A stretch of 64,000 bases of DNA from CAYSCW01 sp964429795 (GCA_964429795.1 CAYSCW010000017.1:1-64000), one strand, 5' to 3'. Counted from the first letter of the stretch, positions 52,922-62,394 are shown. Notes: generated by a model from the letters alone, not told the origin. Numbers and translations: made by a program.

Positions 52922-53953
52922 ATGCGGCCCACCGTTCACTGGGATAAAGATAAGGTAGTGATGATCGACCAGAGAAAGTTGCCTCAAGAGGAAGTCTATG
53001 TGGAATGCAGAGACTACCGGGAGGTTGCCGAGGCTATCGAGAAGATGGCTATCCGGGGAGCCCCTGCCATCGGGGTGGCGGCCGCCTTCGGCCTTGCTCT
53101 GGGCATGCTGAGGGTCGAAAAAAGGGAGAGGCTCGATCAGGAATTTGATCAAATCTACCAAAGATTGAGAAGGACAAGGCCTACAGCCCGCAACCTCTTC
53201 TGGGCTCTGGAGAGGATGAAGGCTGCTTTTGATCGAAACCGCCATCTTGGCCTCGTCCAGCTGAAGGAGAGGTTGGTCAAGGAGGCTCTGGCGATCGAGA
53301 AGGAAGATGTGGAGGCGAACAGAAAGATCGGCTTTTGGGGAGAACAACTGATAAAGGACGGTGATTCAATCCTCACCCACTGCAACGCTGGCGCCTTGGC
53401 CACGGCTGGATACGGCACAGCGTTGGGAATTATCCGGGCGGCTGTCGAGGCGGGCAAGAGGGTTCAGGTCTATGCAGATGAAACCAGGCCTTTCCTTCAG
53501 GGAGCAAGGCTGACCTGCTGGGAGCTGGAGAAAGAGCATATTCCCGTTGTCCTCATCATAGACAGCACAGCAGGCTATCTGATGCAGAAGAATATGATCA
53601 GCTTGGTCATCACCGGAGCAGACAGGATTGTCCAAAATGGTGATTCGGCAAACAAAATCGGAACCTACACAGTGGCTGTCTTGGCCAAAGAGCACGGGGT
53701 TCCCTTCTATGTGGCTGCTCCGTTTTCCACGGTCGACTTCACAACTCATGACGGCAGCAGCATTCCCATCGAGGAAAGAGACCCTCAGGAGATAAGGGAA
53801 GTGGGAGGGAAGTGTCTGGCTCCTCCGGGAGTCAAAGCCTTGAACCCAGCTTTTGATGTCACACCAGCGAGATACATCTCAGCCATTGTCACCGAGAAAG
53901 GGATTGCCCGTCCTCCTTACCATAGGAGCTTAGAGCGATTGAGATTAAAATAA
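52922..53953 (+). CDS. mtnA: Methylthioribose-1-phosphate isomerase
   Basis: 343 residues, the standard size. The eIF2B-like fold shows MAIRGAPAIGVAAAFG (about 42-57), the catalytic Cys in THCNAGALAT (about 154) and Asp in TGADRI (about 234). It converts 5-methylthioribose-1-phosphate to the ribulose form in the methionine salvage pathway. It stands between a lipoprotein gene and tsaD; no other salvage genes are close. Confidence 0.96.
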   Translation: MRPTVHWDKDKVVMIDQRKLPQEEVYVECRDYREVAEAIEKMAIRGAPAIGVAAAFGLALGMLRVEKRERLDQEFDQIYQRLRRTRPTARNLFWALERMKAAFDRNRHLGLVQLKERLVKEALAIEKEDVEANRKIGFWGEQLIKDGDSILTHCNAGALATAGYGTALGIIRAAVEAGKRVQVYADETRPFLQGARLTCWELEKEHIPVVLIIDSTAGYLMQKNMISLVITGADRIVQNGDSANKIGTYTVAVLAKEHGVPFYVAAPFSTVDFTTHDGSSIPIEERDPQEIREVGGKCLAPPGVKALNPAFDVTPARYISAIVTEKGIARPPYHRSLERLRLK

Positions 53954-53972
53954 TCAGAAAAGAGATGTATCC

Positions 53973-55013
53973 ATGCACATCTTAGGGATTGAAACCTCCT
54001 GTGACGAAACCGCAGCAGCGGTGATAAGAGACGACTTTAAGATCCTGAGCGATGTTGTCCTTTCTCAAGATGAGATTCATGCTCCTTACGGCGGTGTAGT
54101 TCCGGAGCTTGCCTCTCGCCAGCACATAGAATCCATCGTTTATGTTGTGGAGGAGAGCCTGAGGCGAGCACAGGTGAGGCTGGAAGAGGTCGATGCTTAT
54201 GGTGTGACCCAGGGTCCAGGACTTATCGGCTCTTTGCTTGTGGGCCTCTCATTTGCCAAAGGCTTGGCTTATTATTTCCGCAAGCCTCTGATTCCCGTAG
54301 ACCATCTTGAGGCCCATGTGGAATCAGTCTTTGTGGAAAACCAAGCTATTCCTTTTCCAGCAGTCGCTCTGGTGGTCTCAGGAGGCCACACCACTACTTT
54401 TTTTATGAAGCAGAAGCTCGAATACAAGCTCATTGGGAGGACAAGAGATGATGCCGCTGGAGAAGCTCTGGATAAAATCGCCAAGTTTCTTGATTTGGGC
54501 TACCCTGGAGGCCCGGTTATCGATAAGATAGCCGAGAAAGGAGACCCGCATTCCTATCGATTTTCCCTTCCTTATATGACGGACAGAAGCCTCGATTTCA
54601 GCTTTAGCGGACTCAAGACGGCTGCATTGAACAGGATAAGAAAGGAGAAGATTTCCAAGGGCCACCCCCAGTTTTATGATTTTATTGCCAGCTTTGAACG
54701 GGCGATCGTCCGGGCCTTGCTTTCCAACCTGAACCGGACTATAAAGGCATATCACCCCTCTTCTCTTATCCTCTGTGGAGGTGTGGCTAGGAACAAAAAG
54801 CTCAGAAGAGAGTTTGAGGAATTTGGCCAGAAAATGTCTCTTCCTTCTTTTGTCCCATCTCCCAGGATGTGCACTGATAACGCTTCTATGGTGGCTGCCC
54901 TTGCTTTAGAGAAGCTAAAGAAACATGATCAGATCTCTTTTCCTCTCGATTCGAATGCCTACCCCAGGTTCACCCCTCCTCAACCATTTCCCACCAAGAA
55001 AAAGCCCCGTTGA
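53973..55013 (+). CDS. tsaD: tRNA N6-threonylcarbamoyladenosine transferase
   Basis: 346 residues. The ASKHA-type start GIETSCDETAAAV (about 5-17), the metal motif DHLEAH (His about 111 and 115) and the VSGGHTTTF segment (about 135) are complete. It makes t6A37 in ANN-decoding tRNAs together with TsaB/E, which are not in this window. It is the last gene of the 51.5-55.0 kb run; a new promoter follows. Confidence 0.97.
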   Translation: MHILGIETSCDETAAAVIRDDFKILSDVVLSQDEIHAPYGGVVPELASRQHIESIVYVVEESLRRAQVRLEEVDAYGVTQGPGLIGSLLVGLSFAKGLAYYFRKPLIPVDHLEAHVESVFVENQAIPFPAVALVVSGGHTTTFFMKQKLEYKLIGRTRDDAAGEALDKIAKFLDLGYPGGPVIDKIAEKGDPHSYRFSLPYMTDRSLDFSFSGLKTAALNRIRKEKISKGHPQFYDFIASFERAIVRALLSNLNRTIKAYHPSSLILCGGVARNKKLRREFEEFGQKMSLPSFVPSPRMCTDNASMVAALALEKLKKHDQISFPLDSNAYPRFTPPQPFPTKKKPR

Positions 55014-55066
55014 GTCTTCACGCTCATCACGGAGATAAAAATTGTTTTTTTATTGAACCAGAGAAG

Positions 55067-55094
55067 TTGAATATTCGTATGTAATAATTAGAAT
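55067..55094 (+). promoter_or_regulatory. Possible promoter of the second TolC-family gene
   Basis: TTGAAT (55067-55072), 16-bp spacer, TAGAAT (55089-55094). The gene starts at 55180 with AGGAGG upstream. Confidence 0.45.
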
Positions 55095-55179
55095 GGTTCT
55101 GAGTCTGATTTATGCTCTTTTCGGAAAAAGGAGATAAATCACACCATTTGCCATATAAATTTAATTCAGGAGGAGCAAG

Positions 55180-56732
55180 ATGAAGAGGAAAATGAATTTT
55201 ATCCTTGGCGTGGTTACAACATTTCTTTTCATACCGTATTTTTCTTTGGCAGAGGAGCCCCTTTCTCTTTCTTTAGAGGAGTGTATCGTAAAGGCCCTGA
55301 AAAATAATCTTCAGGTTGCTGTAGAAGTCTATAATCCTGAGATCGCTGATGCGTCTTTGACCCGGGCCAAGGAGCTTTTCATCCCCCGATTTGATTTTAG
55401 CTATGGAGCCGAGCAGACGGAGAATCCTTCTTATTGGTGGATTCAAGGAGCTGAGACTGTAATAAGCAAGTACAGGGATTATTCTGTTTCTCTCGTTCAG
55501 CAGATTCCCACAGGAGGAAATTTTTCTCTCTCTTTATCCAGGAATAAGTATGATACCAACCAAGCCTTTCAGCTCATAAACCCCCGTTTTGAAAGCACGT
55601 TGCGCTTTGATTTTACTCAGCCTTTGCTGAAGGATTTCGGCTTTAAGGTGAGCAGGAAGGAAATCATCATTGCCCGGAACAACTTGGATATTTCTCAGCA
55701 GCAGCTTAAATCCGTTCTGATGGATACCATCTACGGGGTTCAAGAAGCTTATTGGAATCTTGTCTATGCAATCGAAGATTATAATGTCAAAAACCAATCT
55801 TTAGAGTTGGCCAGAGATCTCCTGGCAAAGAATAAAAAAGAAGTGGAAGTAGGGAAGCTGGCGCCCATAGAAATCTTGAATGCCGAAGCTGCGGTGGCCT
55901 CCCGGGAGGCGGATATCCTTCAAGCGGAAGCCCTGATTCGGATGTATGAGGATAGCCTCAAGAACATCATCAACATTGCTGAAGAAGAAGGGACTCCTCT
56001 CCGAATAATACCTCAGGACAAACCCACATTTGCTAAGAAAGAGGTTTCTCTGGAGGAGGCATTGGAATGGGCCCTTGATAACAGGCCTGACCTGGGCATG
56101 AAAAAAACAGAAATCGGTACTAGAGAGTTAAACTTGAGTGTGGCCAAGAATCAGATGCTTCCTGGCTTGAATTTTAATCTTTCTTACTGGAGTCCGGGAA
56201 TTTCAGGGGATAGACTCCTCTATCTTAATGGTAATCCTCTGACAGGTGTAATCGTCGGGAAGGAAGGGGGAAATTCCATAGATTCTCTTCGTGATGCCTT
56301 TAAGCTTCTCTACAATAACTGGTCGGTCAGTCTAACCTTTTCTCTTCCCTTGAGTAGCATCCTGACCAGGGCTGATTATGTAAGGGCGAAGATGGAGCTG
56401 GAGAAGAGCCAGCTCGAGCTGGAGAACTTGGAGAAGCAGACTCAGCTGGAAGTCCGGAATGCAGTGCGCGACATCGAGACAAGTGCCAAACGGGCGGATG
56501 CTTACAGAGTTGCACGAGAGCTTGCCGAGAGAAGACTGGAGGCTGAAGAGAAAAAGCTGGATGTAGGATTGACCACCAACTATTTTGTCCTTCAATTCCA
56601 GGAGGAATTAGCCAATGCTCGTACTCAGGAGTTAAAAGCTTTGGTCGATTACAATCTTGCTTGGAACAAGTTGGAGAAGGCTTTGGGATTGAGTTTGGAC
56701 AAAAGAAACATAAAGATTTCCCAATTCACCAA
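55180..56732 (+). CDS. TolC-family protein, 3' end lost in gap
   Basis: About 517 residues are seen before the gap. A signal peptide (about 1-25) is followed by two OEP repeats with LSLEECIVKALKNNLQVAVE and LEEALEWALDNRPDLGMKK. The second repeat ends in the long helix before the gap, so little is missing. No adaptor or pump gene is adjacent on this side. After the gap come glycosyltransferases, so a link to polysaccharide export is possible but unproven. Confidence 0.85.
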
Positions 56733-56832
56733 NNNNNNNNNNNNNNNNNNNNNNNNNNNNNNNNNNNNNNNNNNNNNNNNNNNNNNNNNNNNNNNNNNNN
56801 NNNNNNNNNNNNNNNNNNNNNNNNNNNNNNNN
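56733..56832. other. Assembly gap (100 N)
   Basis: A run of 100 N of unknown true length. It ends the TolC-family gene and hides the start of the glycosyltransferase that follows. Confidence 1.
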
Positions 56833-56833
56833 A

Positions 56834-57469
56834 TACACAAGAAAAGTCTTTCAAAGAAAGTGGGCCAATTTTTCCGACCAAAAGAATTTCGGAAACAGCA
56901 AGGCTTCTTATCCCTGGATTCTCTCTTTGGATGCTGATGAGAGACTTTCGCCTGAACTCCGCCGAGAAATCATCGCCCTTAAGAAAAAGGAAGATCCTCA
57001 GTGTGCAGGTTTTTCCATGCCTCGACAAGTCTTCTATCTGAGTAAATGGATCCGCCATTCTGGATGGTATCCTGACCGTAAGATTCGCCTCTTCCACAAG
57101 GATAAAGCCCGCTGGGAAGGGGAGTTTGTTCACGAGGAGTTGGTGATAGAGGGAAAGGTTGAGAAGCTCAAGGGTTCCATCCATCACTTCACATACCGGA
57201 ATATCAAAGAACATCTGAACCGGATCAACTCCTTCTCCGAGCTGGGAGCGAAGAAACTCTATTCCCAGAAGAAAAAATGTCGCTGGTATCATCTTCTTTT
57301 ATTTCCTTTTTTCAGAGTCGTCAAATCCTATGTTTGGAAAGGCGGATTCATGGATGGCTTTCCAGGTCTGGTCATCTCTGTTCTCAACGGCTACGCCATC
57401 TTTATCCGTTACGCAAAGCTGAAGGAGATATGGAAAAAAGGAGAAAGAATTGAGCCTTTTCCATATTGA
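56834..57469 (+). CDS. Glycosyltransferase family 2, 5' end lost in gap
   Basis: About 211 residues of an open frame entering from the gap. The NFSDQKNFGNSKA stretch and the metal motif LSLDADER (about 32-39 from the gap) show the GT2 fold of the WaaE/KdtX-like group. The C-terminal part has membrane-associated helices (about 150-200). It probably adds a sugar to an LPS core or lipid-linked glycan. It overlaps the next glycosyltransferase by 20 nt. Confidence 0.85.
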   Translation, partial: YTRKVFQRKWANFSDQKNFGNSKASYPWILSLDADERLSPELRREIIALKKKEDPQCAGFSMPRQVFYLSKWIRHSGWYPDRKIRLFHKDKARWEGEFVHEELVIEGKVEKLKGSIHHFTYRNIKEHLNRINSFSELGAKKLYSQKKKCRWYHLLLFPFFRVVKSYVWKGGFMDGFPGLVISVLNGYAIFIRYAKLKEIWKKGERIEPFPY

Positions 57470-58559
57470 TGCTGGAAAAGAGTGGAGGGGTGGGCAGAGA
57501 CAGTCTCTTCTGCTGGTTAAAGAATTAAAACGGCTGGACTATCCTGTTTTTTTTGTAGTCCAACCCGAGAGCCCCCTTCATAGGAAAGCGGCAGAAGCCG
57601 CTCTTCCCATTTTTCCCCTAAAAATACGAAGCGAGTTTGACATTTTATCCGTCCTCCGCCTTGCCTATCGAATGAGAAGGGAGAGGTGCCTTTTAGCTCA
57701 TTTTCATGATGCTCATTCTGTAGCTGTAGGATCGGCGGCAGCCTCCCTGGCCAAAATACCGTTGAGAGTCATCTCCAGGCGGGTTGATTTTCCGCTGAAG
57801 AAGAATTTTTTCTCGCGAGGGAAGTACTTCAAAAACATCGATGCGGTGGTAGCTATATCTGAAGGGGTAAAGAAGGTTCTTTTGGACGGAGGACTTCCTT
57901 CTGGGCTTGTCGAAGTTATTCCTTCTGGAATTGACTTTGCTCCCTATCAGGATGCGATCTCCAGCAATTATCTCCGTCGAGAATTTGGTTTTGCTGAGGA
58001 TGATTATCTTGTGGGTATGGTGGCCCACCTGGCTGACCACAAAGGCCATAAATACTTGATCCGCGCGGCGAAAATCCTCAAAGAGCAGACACCCAAAATC
58101 AAGGTCATCATTGTCGGCGAGGGGCCTCTGCGCATGGAATTGACCAAGGAGGCGAAGGACTCTCAGGTTGAGGATTTGGTGTTTTTCCTCGGATTTCGCG
58201 AGGATGTGCCACAAATTCTCTCTTCTCTGGATGCCTTTGTTCTCTCTTCATACCTGGAAGGATTGGGAAGCAGCATCCTGGATGCCATGGCCTGTCGCCT
58301 TCCTGTGGTGGCAACCAGGACCGGAGGTATCCCGGAGGTTGTCATCCATAGGGAGACCGGACTTCTTGTTCCGCCCAGGAATCCATCTGCATTGGCTAAA
58401 GCAATCCTCAAACTCTTCAACGATAAAGACCTGGCATCGCGTTTAGGGGAAGAAGGATACAGAGTTGTTCACCAAAGATTCTCAGCGGAAGCTATGGCCA
58501 ACAGGATGGGTGCCCTCTATGAAAGATTGGCATCAAGAAAAGGAGTGAAGCTTCGTTGA
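57450..58559 (+). CDS. Glycosyltransferase family 4 (GT-B)
   Basis: 369 residues from TTG 57450. The N-terminal GT4 acceptor domain shows EWRGGQRQSLLLVKEL (about 10-25). The C-terminal donor domain has VAHLADHKGHKYLIRA, a GEGPLRMEL turn and the SYLEGLGSSILDAMA motif with the conserved Glu. It probably builds a surface glycan together with the GT2 enzyme. The menC-like gene begins 1 nt after its stop. Confidence 0.92.
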   Translation: MSLFHIDAGKEWRGGQRQSLLLVKELKRLDYPVFFVVQPESPLHRKAAEAALPIFPLKIRSEFDILSVLRLAYRMRRERCLLAHFHDAHSVAVGSAAASLAKIPLRVISRRVDFPLKKNFFSRGKYFKNIDAVVAISEGVKKVLLDGGLPSGLVEVIPSGIDFAPYQDAISSNYLRREFGFAEDDYLVGMVAHLADHKGHKYLIRAAKILKEQTPKIKVIIVGEGPLRMELTKEAKDSQVEDLVFFLGFREDVPQILSSLDAFVLSSYLEGLGSSILDAMACRLPVVATRTGGIPEVVIHRETGLLVPPRNPSALAKAILKLFNDKDLASRLGEEGYRVVHQRFSAEAMANRMGALYERLASRKGVKLR

Positions 58560-58560
58560 G

Positions 58561-59679
58561 ATGAAAATCGAGCAAATCGAACTTTTCCTGCTGGAGCTTC
58601 CTTATCTCCATTTTTTTGAGACGAGTTTTGGCCGAGAAGAGGGACGTACCTTTATCATCGTCAAAGTTCAAGGAGAAGGAATTTCCGGTTATGGGGAAGT
58701 GGTTGCCGCCAGAAGTCCCTTATACAGTTATGAGACCACCTCCACAGCCTGGATGATGTTGAAGGATTTTTTGATTCCCCTTGTTTTTCAAAAGAACCTA
58801 GTCAATCCCAAGGATTTTTATCAAGCGGTTAAAAGATACAAAGGACATCCCATGGCCAAGGCAGGGCTTGAACTTGCCCTCTGGGATCTTTTCGGAAAGA
58901 AGGAAGATCTTCCTCTATGGAAAATCTATGGAGGAGAAAAAGAGGAGATCCCCGCAGGAGTGAGTGTAGGGATTCAAGATACCGAAAACCAGCTTTTGGA
59001 GAGGATCGAAAGCTTCCTCCAGGAGGGATACCCCAGGATTAAGATCAAAATTAAACCGGGCTGGGATATTCGGATCTGTGAGAAGATAAGGAAGAGATTT
59101 CCGGATATTCCTCTTCAGGTCGATGCCAACGGAGCCTACACCTTAAAGGATAAAGAAATCCTGAAAAAGCTAGATGTCTTCGGGCTGCTCATGATAGAGC
59201 AGCCTTTTCCAGCTTACGACCTGTGGGATCACAGCCTTCTGCAGAAAGAGATGAAGACTCCGCTTTGTCTGGATGAAAGCATCCTCTCCGAAGATTCTGC
59301 CCGAAAGGCACATGAGATGAGAAGCTGCGGTATCATCAACATCAAGCTCGGACGGGTTGGAGGAGTGGTGGAGGCACGGAAGATCCACGATTACTGTCAG
59401 GAGCAATCGATTCCTGTCTGGTGTGGAGGAATGTTAGAGTCGGGGATAGGCCGGGCTCATAACATCCATGTGGCATCTCTTCCCAACTTCCGGTTTCCCA
59501 ATGATCTCTCAGCAAGCCGAAGGTATTATCTCCAGGATCTTATCGAGCCTCCTGTGGAGATCACCTCTAGAGGGACAATTAAAGTTCCCGGCTCGCCAGG
59601 AATAGGCGTTTTTGTCCGGGAGGAAAGAATCAGGAAAGCGAGCCTTCAGCATGAGGTTTTCCGAGCAAAAGATTATTAA
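58561..59679 (+). CDS. menC: o-Succinylbenzoate synthase / N-acylamino acid racemase-like
   Basis: 372 residues of the enolase superfamily. The catalytic Lys pair is in IKIKIKPG (about 161-165), metal ligands in VDANG (Asp about 188), IEQPF (Glu about 212) and LDESIL (Asp/Glu about 238), and the second Lys in NIKLGR (about 262). The GRAHN end motif fits the menC family. No other menaquinone genes are near and it sits after two glycosyltransferases, so an amino-acid-derivative racemase role is equally possible. Confidence 0.85.
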   Translation: MKIEQIELFLLELPYLHFFETSFGREEGRTFIIVKVQGEGISGYGEVVAARSPLYSYETTSTAWMMLKDFLIPLVFQKNLVNPKDFYQAVKRYKGHPMAKAGLELALWDLFGKKEDLPLWKIYGGEKEEIPAGVSVGIQDTENQLLERIESFLQEGYPRIKIKIKPGWDIRICEKIRKRFPDIPLQVDANGAYTLKDKEILKKLDVFGLLMIEQPFPAYDLWDHSLLQKEMKTPLCLDESILSEDSARKAHEMRSCGIINIKLGRVGGVVEARKIHDYCQEQSIPVWCGGMLESGIGRAHNIHVASLPNFRFPNDLSASRRYYLQDLIEPPVEITSRGTIKVPGSPGIGVFVREERIRKASLQHEVFRAKDY

Positions 59680-59765
59680 GAAAACAAACTTTTGGGGGTT
59701 TTTTTCGTATACACTGGTGAAGAAATTGGATAATATTCGCTGTGTTTCTCAGCTCAGTCAAAAAG

Positions 59766-59802
59766 ACCCGCCGATTATGTACTCGAATCTCAAACGGCGG
59801 GT
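59766..59802 (-). promoter_or_regulatory. GC hairpin, possible terminator on the minus strand
   Basis: ACCCGCCG (59766-59773) and CGGCGGGT (59795-59802) form an 8-bp stem with a 21-nt loop. On the minus strand it is followed by TCTTTTT, a terminator look, but no minus-strand gene lies just to the right. On the plus strand it sits in the leader of the GerW-like gene, about 20 nt before its ribosome binding site, so a regulatory hairpin is also possible. Confidence 0.4.
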
Positions 59803-59832
59803 TAGAAAAAAAATATAAAAAGGAGGTGTCAA

Positions 59833-60222
59833 TTGAGAGGAAAATGGGTTGTCACTTTTGGAGTCTTTTTAATGCTCTTCTCCTTGACTGGTGTTCTTCG
59901 AGCGCTCGAAGAAAAGCCACAAGTTCAGGTGAAGACGAGTGACGCTCTCGCTAATCTGACCAAAGCGATGACCGAACGTCTCTCCAGAGATCTTCACGTC
60001 AAAAACGTTGTCGGTGATCCGGTGAAAGTAGGCAAGGTGACCATCATCCCCATCATCATGATCGACGTCGGCTTTGGCGGTGGCGGAGGGGGGCCCGGCG
60101 GAGGATCTCCTATGGGAGGAAGCGGCTTTTATATGAGTGGAGAAGCAAAGCCCCTGGGTTTCGTGATCATCAGCAAGGCAGGCGTAAAGTTTGTGAGCGT
60201 GGGAAAGGTTCCCCGCAAATAA
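59833..60222 (+). CDS. Exported GerW/YtfJ-like protein
   Basis: 129 residues from TTG 59833, 6 nt after AGGAGG. A signal peptide (about 1-25) is followed by a GerW-type domain: the VVGDPVKVGKVTIIPIIMIDVGFGGGGG pattern and a KPLGFVIIS strand. In Bacillus, GerW/YtfJ is cytoplasmic; here the protein is clearly exported. It is followed 10 nt later by a second GerW-like protein fused to TPRs. Confidence 0.75.
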   Translation: MRGKWVVTFGVFLMLFSLTGVLRALEEKPQVQVKTSDALANLTKAMTERLSRDLHVKNVVGDPVKVGKVTIIPIIMIDVGFGGGGGGPGGGSPMGGSGFYMSGEAKPLGFVIISKAGVKFVSVGKVPRK

Positions 60223-60232
60223 GGAGGATGCC

Positions 60233-61186
60233 ATGAGTAAGAAAGTGTGTTTTACTCTGTTAGCTGTATCTCTTTTTCTTTTTTCAGGCCAACTCCAGGC
60301 TCAGGAGAAATCTGCTGTGGATGAGGCGTTTGTGAGTTTCGATAAGATGATGTCCGTCATCAAGGTCAGCTCTGTTATCGGAAAGCCTATCCAATCAGAG
60401 AATACAATCGTTATTCCCTTTTCCAAGATATCCTTCGGCTTGGGAGCAGGCGGAGCGATGATGGGGTTTGGGGGAGGCATGGGAGGCAAGGCCGTTGCCT
60501 TAGGTGTTCTGGTTATAGAAGGAGAAGAAGTGAGGGTTGAGCTTTTTCCTTTGGAAGAGAAGAAGCCCTCTTTACTGCAGCAAATGCTACCTGTTTTGAT
60601 TCAGTATCTTCCTCAGATACTGAAACAGAAATTCCCTTCTCCACCTTCACCAGCACCTCCCCCCAAGCCTGAGAAGGAAGCTGGAAAACCCGAGAAGCCT
60701 GTCCAAAAGGGATCGCTTGATCAAGCTAAGAAGCTCTTTGATGAAGAAAGGTATCCCGAGGCTTTAGAACTCGTAGAAGGGCTCATTGCCCAGGAGCCGA
60801 ACAACGCTGAGCTTCATGCCTGGAAAGGCAACATCATGGGCAGCATGGCACAGGGAAATCCCCTGGACATGATGAAATACGGAATGGGGGCTATGCAGGC
60901 TTTTGAGAAAGCACTCCAGATTGACCCAAACAACGTCGATGCTCATTTTGGCCGCGGAATAGGACGTTTGATGGCTCCTGAAGGGTTTGGAGGAAATGTC
61001 AACGGGGCTATCGAGGATTTTGAGTTTGTCTGCAAGAAGAAACCATTCCCTGAAGCGTTTTATCAACTGGGTGTGGCCTATAAGAAAAAAGGCCTGGTGG
61101 ATAAGGCTAAGGAGGTTTTCAAAAAAGCCCTCGAGCTAAAACCTGATTACCCGGAAGCAGCCAAGGCTCTGGCCGAGATAAAATAG
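60233..61186 (+). CDS. Exported GerW-like domain fused to TPR repeats
   Basis: 317 residues with a signal peptide (about 1-22). A GerW-like domain follows (about 25-110, VIGKPIQSENTIVIPFSKISFGLGAGG pattern), then a proline-rich linker (about 140-160) and TPR repeats (about 170-317). The fusion suggests the exported GerW domain is displayed by a protein-protein interaction arm. It is co-transcribed with the GerW-like gene just upstream and convergent with the DUF4097 operon. Confidence 0.75.
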   Translation: MSKKVCFTLLAVSLFLFSGQLQAQEKSAVDEAFVSFDKMMSVIKVSSVIGKPIQSENTIVIPFSKISFGLGAGGAMMGFGGGMGGKAVALGVLVIEGEEVRVELFPLEEKKPSLLQQMLPVLIQYLPQILKQKFPSPPSPAPPPKPEKEAGKPEKPVQKGSLDQAKKLFDEERYPEALELVEGLIAQEPNNAELHAWKGNIMGSMAQGNPLDMMKYGMGAMQAFEKALQIDPNNVDAHFGRGIGRLMAPEGFGGNVNGAIEDFEFVCKKKPFPEAFYQLGVAYKKKGLVDKAKEVFKKALELKPDYPEAAKALAEIK

Positions 61187-61193
61187 AGAAGAA

Positions 61194-61234
61194 AGGGACA
61201 GGCAAATTTTTTGATAAAAAAGTCGCCTGTCCCT
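61194..61234. terminator. Bidirectional hairpin between convergent genes
   Basis: AGGGACAGGC (61194-61203) and GCCTGTCCCT (61225-61234) form a perfect 10-bp stem; inside, TTTTTT (61207-61212) and AAAAAA (61216-61221) pair again. It lies between the convergent TPR and DUF4097 genes, so it may terminate both. Its CCTGTCCC core recurs singly at 2569-2576, suggesting a dispersed element. Confidence 0.55.
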
Positions 61235-61240
61235 CCACGG

Positions 61241-61967
61241 TTATTTGGCCTTTCGGATCAGAATATCACCGTTATAGGTGTTAAACTGGTACTCCGGCCC
61301 GCCGCCGTTGATTGTGCCGAGGATGTATTTTTCGAAGCTGATCTTGTACTTTCCCCCTTCCTTTCGTGAATCTTCGACAAACCTTTGAGGTGCTTTATCC
61401 AGTTGGATGTCAAAATCGCTGTAGACCTCACCGCGCTCTGATTTCATCTTGACATTGGCCTTGATGTTTGCCGGGAAGGTGACATCGATATCTCCGTTCC
61501 AGGTGCTGAATGACATGGGTTTTTCCGGATTGGCTTTGGTAAAAGTCACTGTGATACCTCCGTTAAAAGTATGAGCCACCACATTGCCAGAGATTCCACT
61601 GAGTTTCAGCGCTCCGTCATGATGGTTGACCTCGATTTCCCCATTGACATTCTCCACGGTTATATCGCCGTTATTGTGAGCGCTGAGTTCAAGAGATGTT
61701 GAGGAGGGAACTTGGATAATAAGGTCAATCGTCTGTTTGAATGAAGAGACGCTTATTTCCATGACATTATCTTCTTCCTCAATCTCCAATCCTGNNNNNN
61801 NNNNNNNNNNNNNNNNNNNNNNNNNNNNNNNNNNNNNNNNNNNNNNNNNNNNNNNNNNNNNNNNNNNNNNNNNNNNNNNNNNNNNNNNNNNNNNCCTGGC
61901 TCAAAGAGAAGATGGCCACCGCAAAGAAGAGAATTGTTCCCAAAACGTAAATGTTTGCTTTTTTCAT
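61241..61967 (-). CDS. DUF4097-type exported protein, interrupted by a gap
   Basis: The start (61967) encodes a signal peptide (about 24 residues), then the 100-N gap (61795-61894) follows, then about 180 residues of beta repeats. These carry the DUF4097 pattern, for example GDITVENVNGEIEVNHHDGALKLSGISG and WNGDIDVTF. Such proteins fold as right-handed beta-helices on the cell surface. It ends the second ECF operon. Whether the two halves are in frame depends on the gap. Confidence 0.65.
61795..61894. other. Assembly gap (100 N)
   Basis: A run of 100 N of unknown true length inside the DUF4097 gene. Confidence 1.
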
Positions 61968-61987
61968 CTTCTATCCTCCTCAAATAG

Positions 61988-62383
61988 TTATTTCTTTTTA
62001 GCGATAAGGATATCTCCGTTAAGAGTATCCATTTCTATTTCAGGTCCGCCTTTCCCGATTCGGACGCCGGTAAAGCGGTCGCTTTTATAAACATATTTTC
62101 CTTTTTTCCGGCCTTGGACAGCCGGCTTAGCAGGGGTGTATGAAAAGGGGAAGTCAGAATAGGCATCCCCGTTGAACGTCTTCAATCGAAAATCGGCGGA
62201 GAGATCATCCAGAAACGTCACTTCAATGTTTCCGTCCACCACCAGCTCCTTTGACTTTGATGGGTCTTGAAAATTCAAAGTCTTTCGGATTTCCTCCTTT
62301 TCTTCCACACGAAAATTTCTGGAGCCGAGAAGAATAGTACCTGTCGCAATAAATATCAGTATGATAAAGATTTTCCTCTTCAT
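61988..62383 (-). CDS. Short DUF4097-like exported protein
   Basis: 131 residues with a signal peptide or membrane anchor (about 1-22). The mature part shows a few beta-repeat turns of the same kind as the neighbour, such as LKTFNGDAYSDFPF and MDTLNGDILIAKK. It is shorter than usual DUF4097 proteins. It lies 11 nt after the anti-sigma gene and 20 nt before the longer DUF4097 gene. Confidence 0.6.
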   Translation of the reverse strand: MKRKIFIILIFIATGTILLGSRNFRVEEKEEIRKTLNFQDPSKSKELVVDGNIEVTFLDDLSADFRLKTFNGDAYSDFPFSYTPAKPAVQGRKKGKYVYKSDRFTGVRIGKGGPEIEMDTLNGDILIAKKK

Positions 62384-62394
62384 GCCGACCTCCT

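Noticed and set aside
56632..57292. Minus-strand frames spanning the N gap
   Set aside because: Open only because N positions cannot contain stops; both sides are covered by real plus-strand genes.
59679..59710. Terminator after the MenC-like gene
   Set aside because: A T-run exists, but the stem is only AT-rich and weak.
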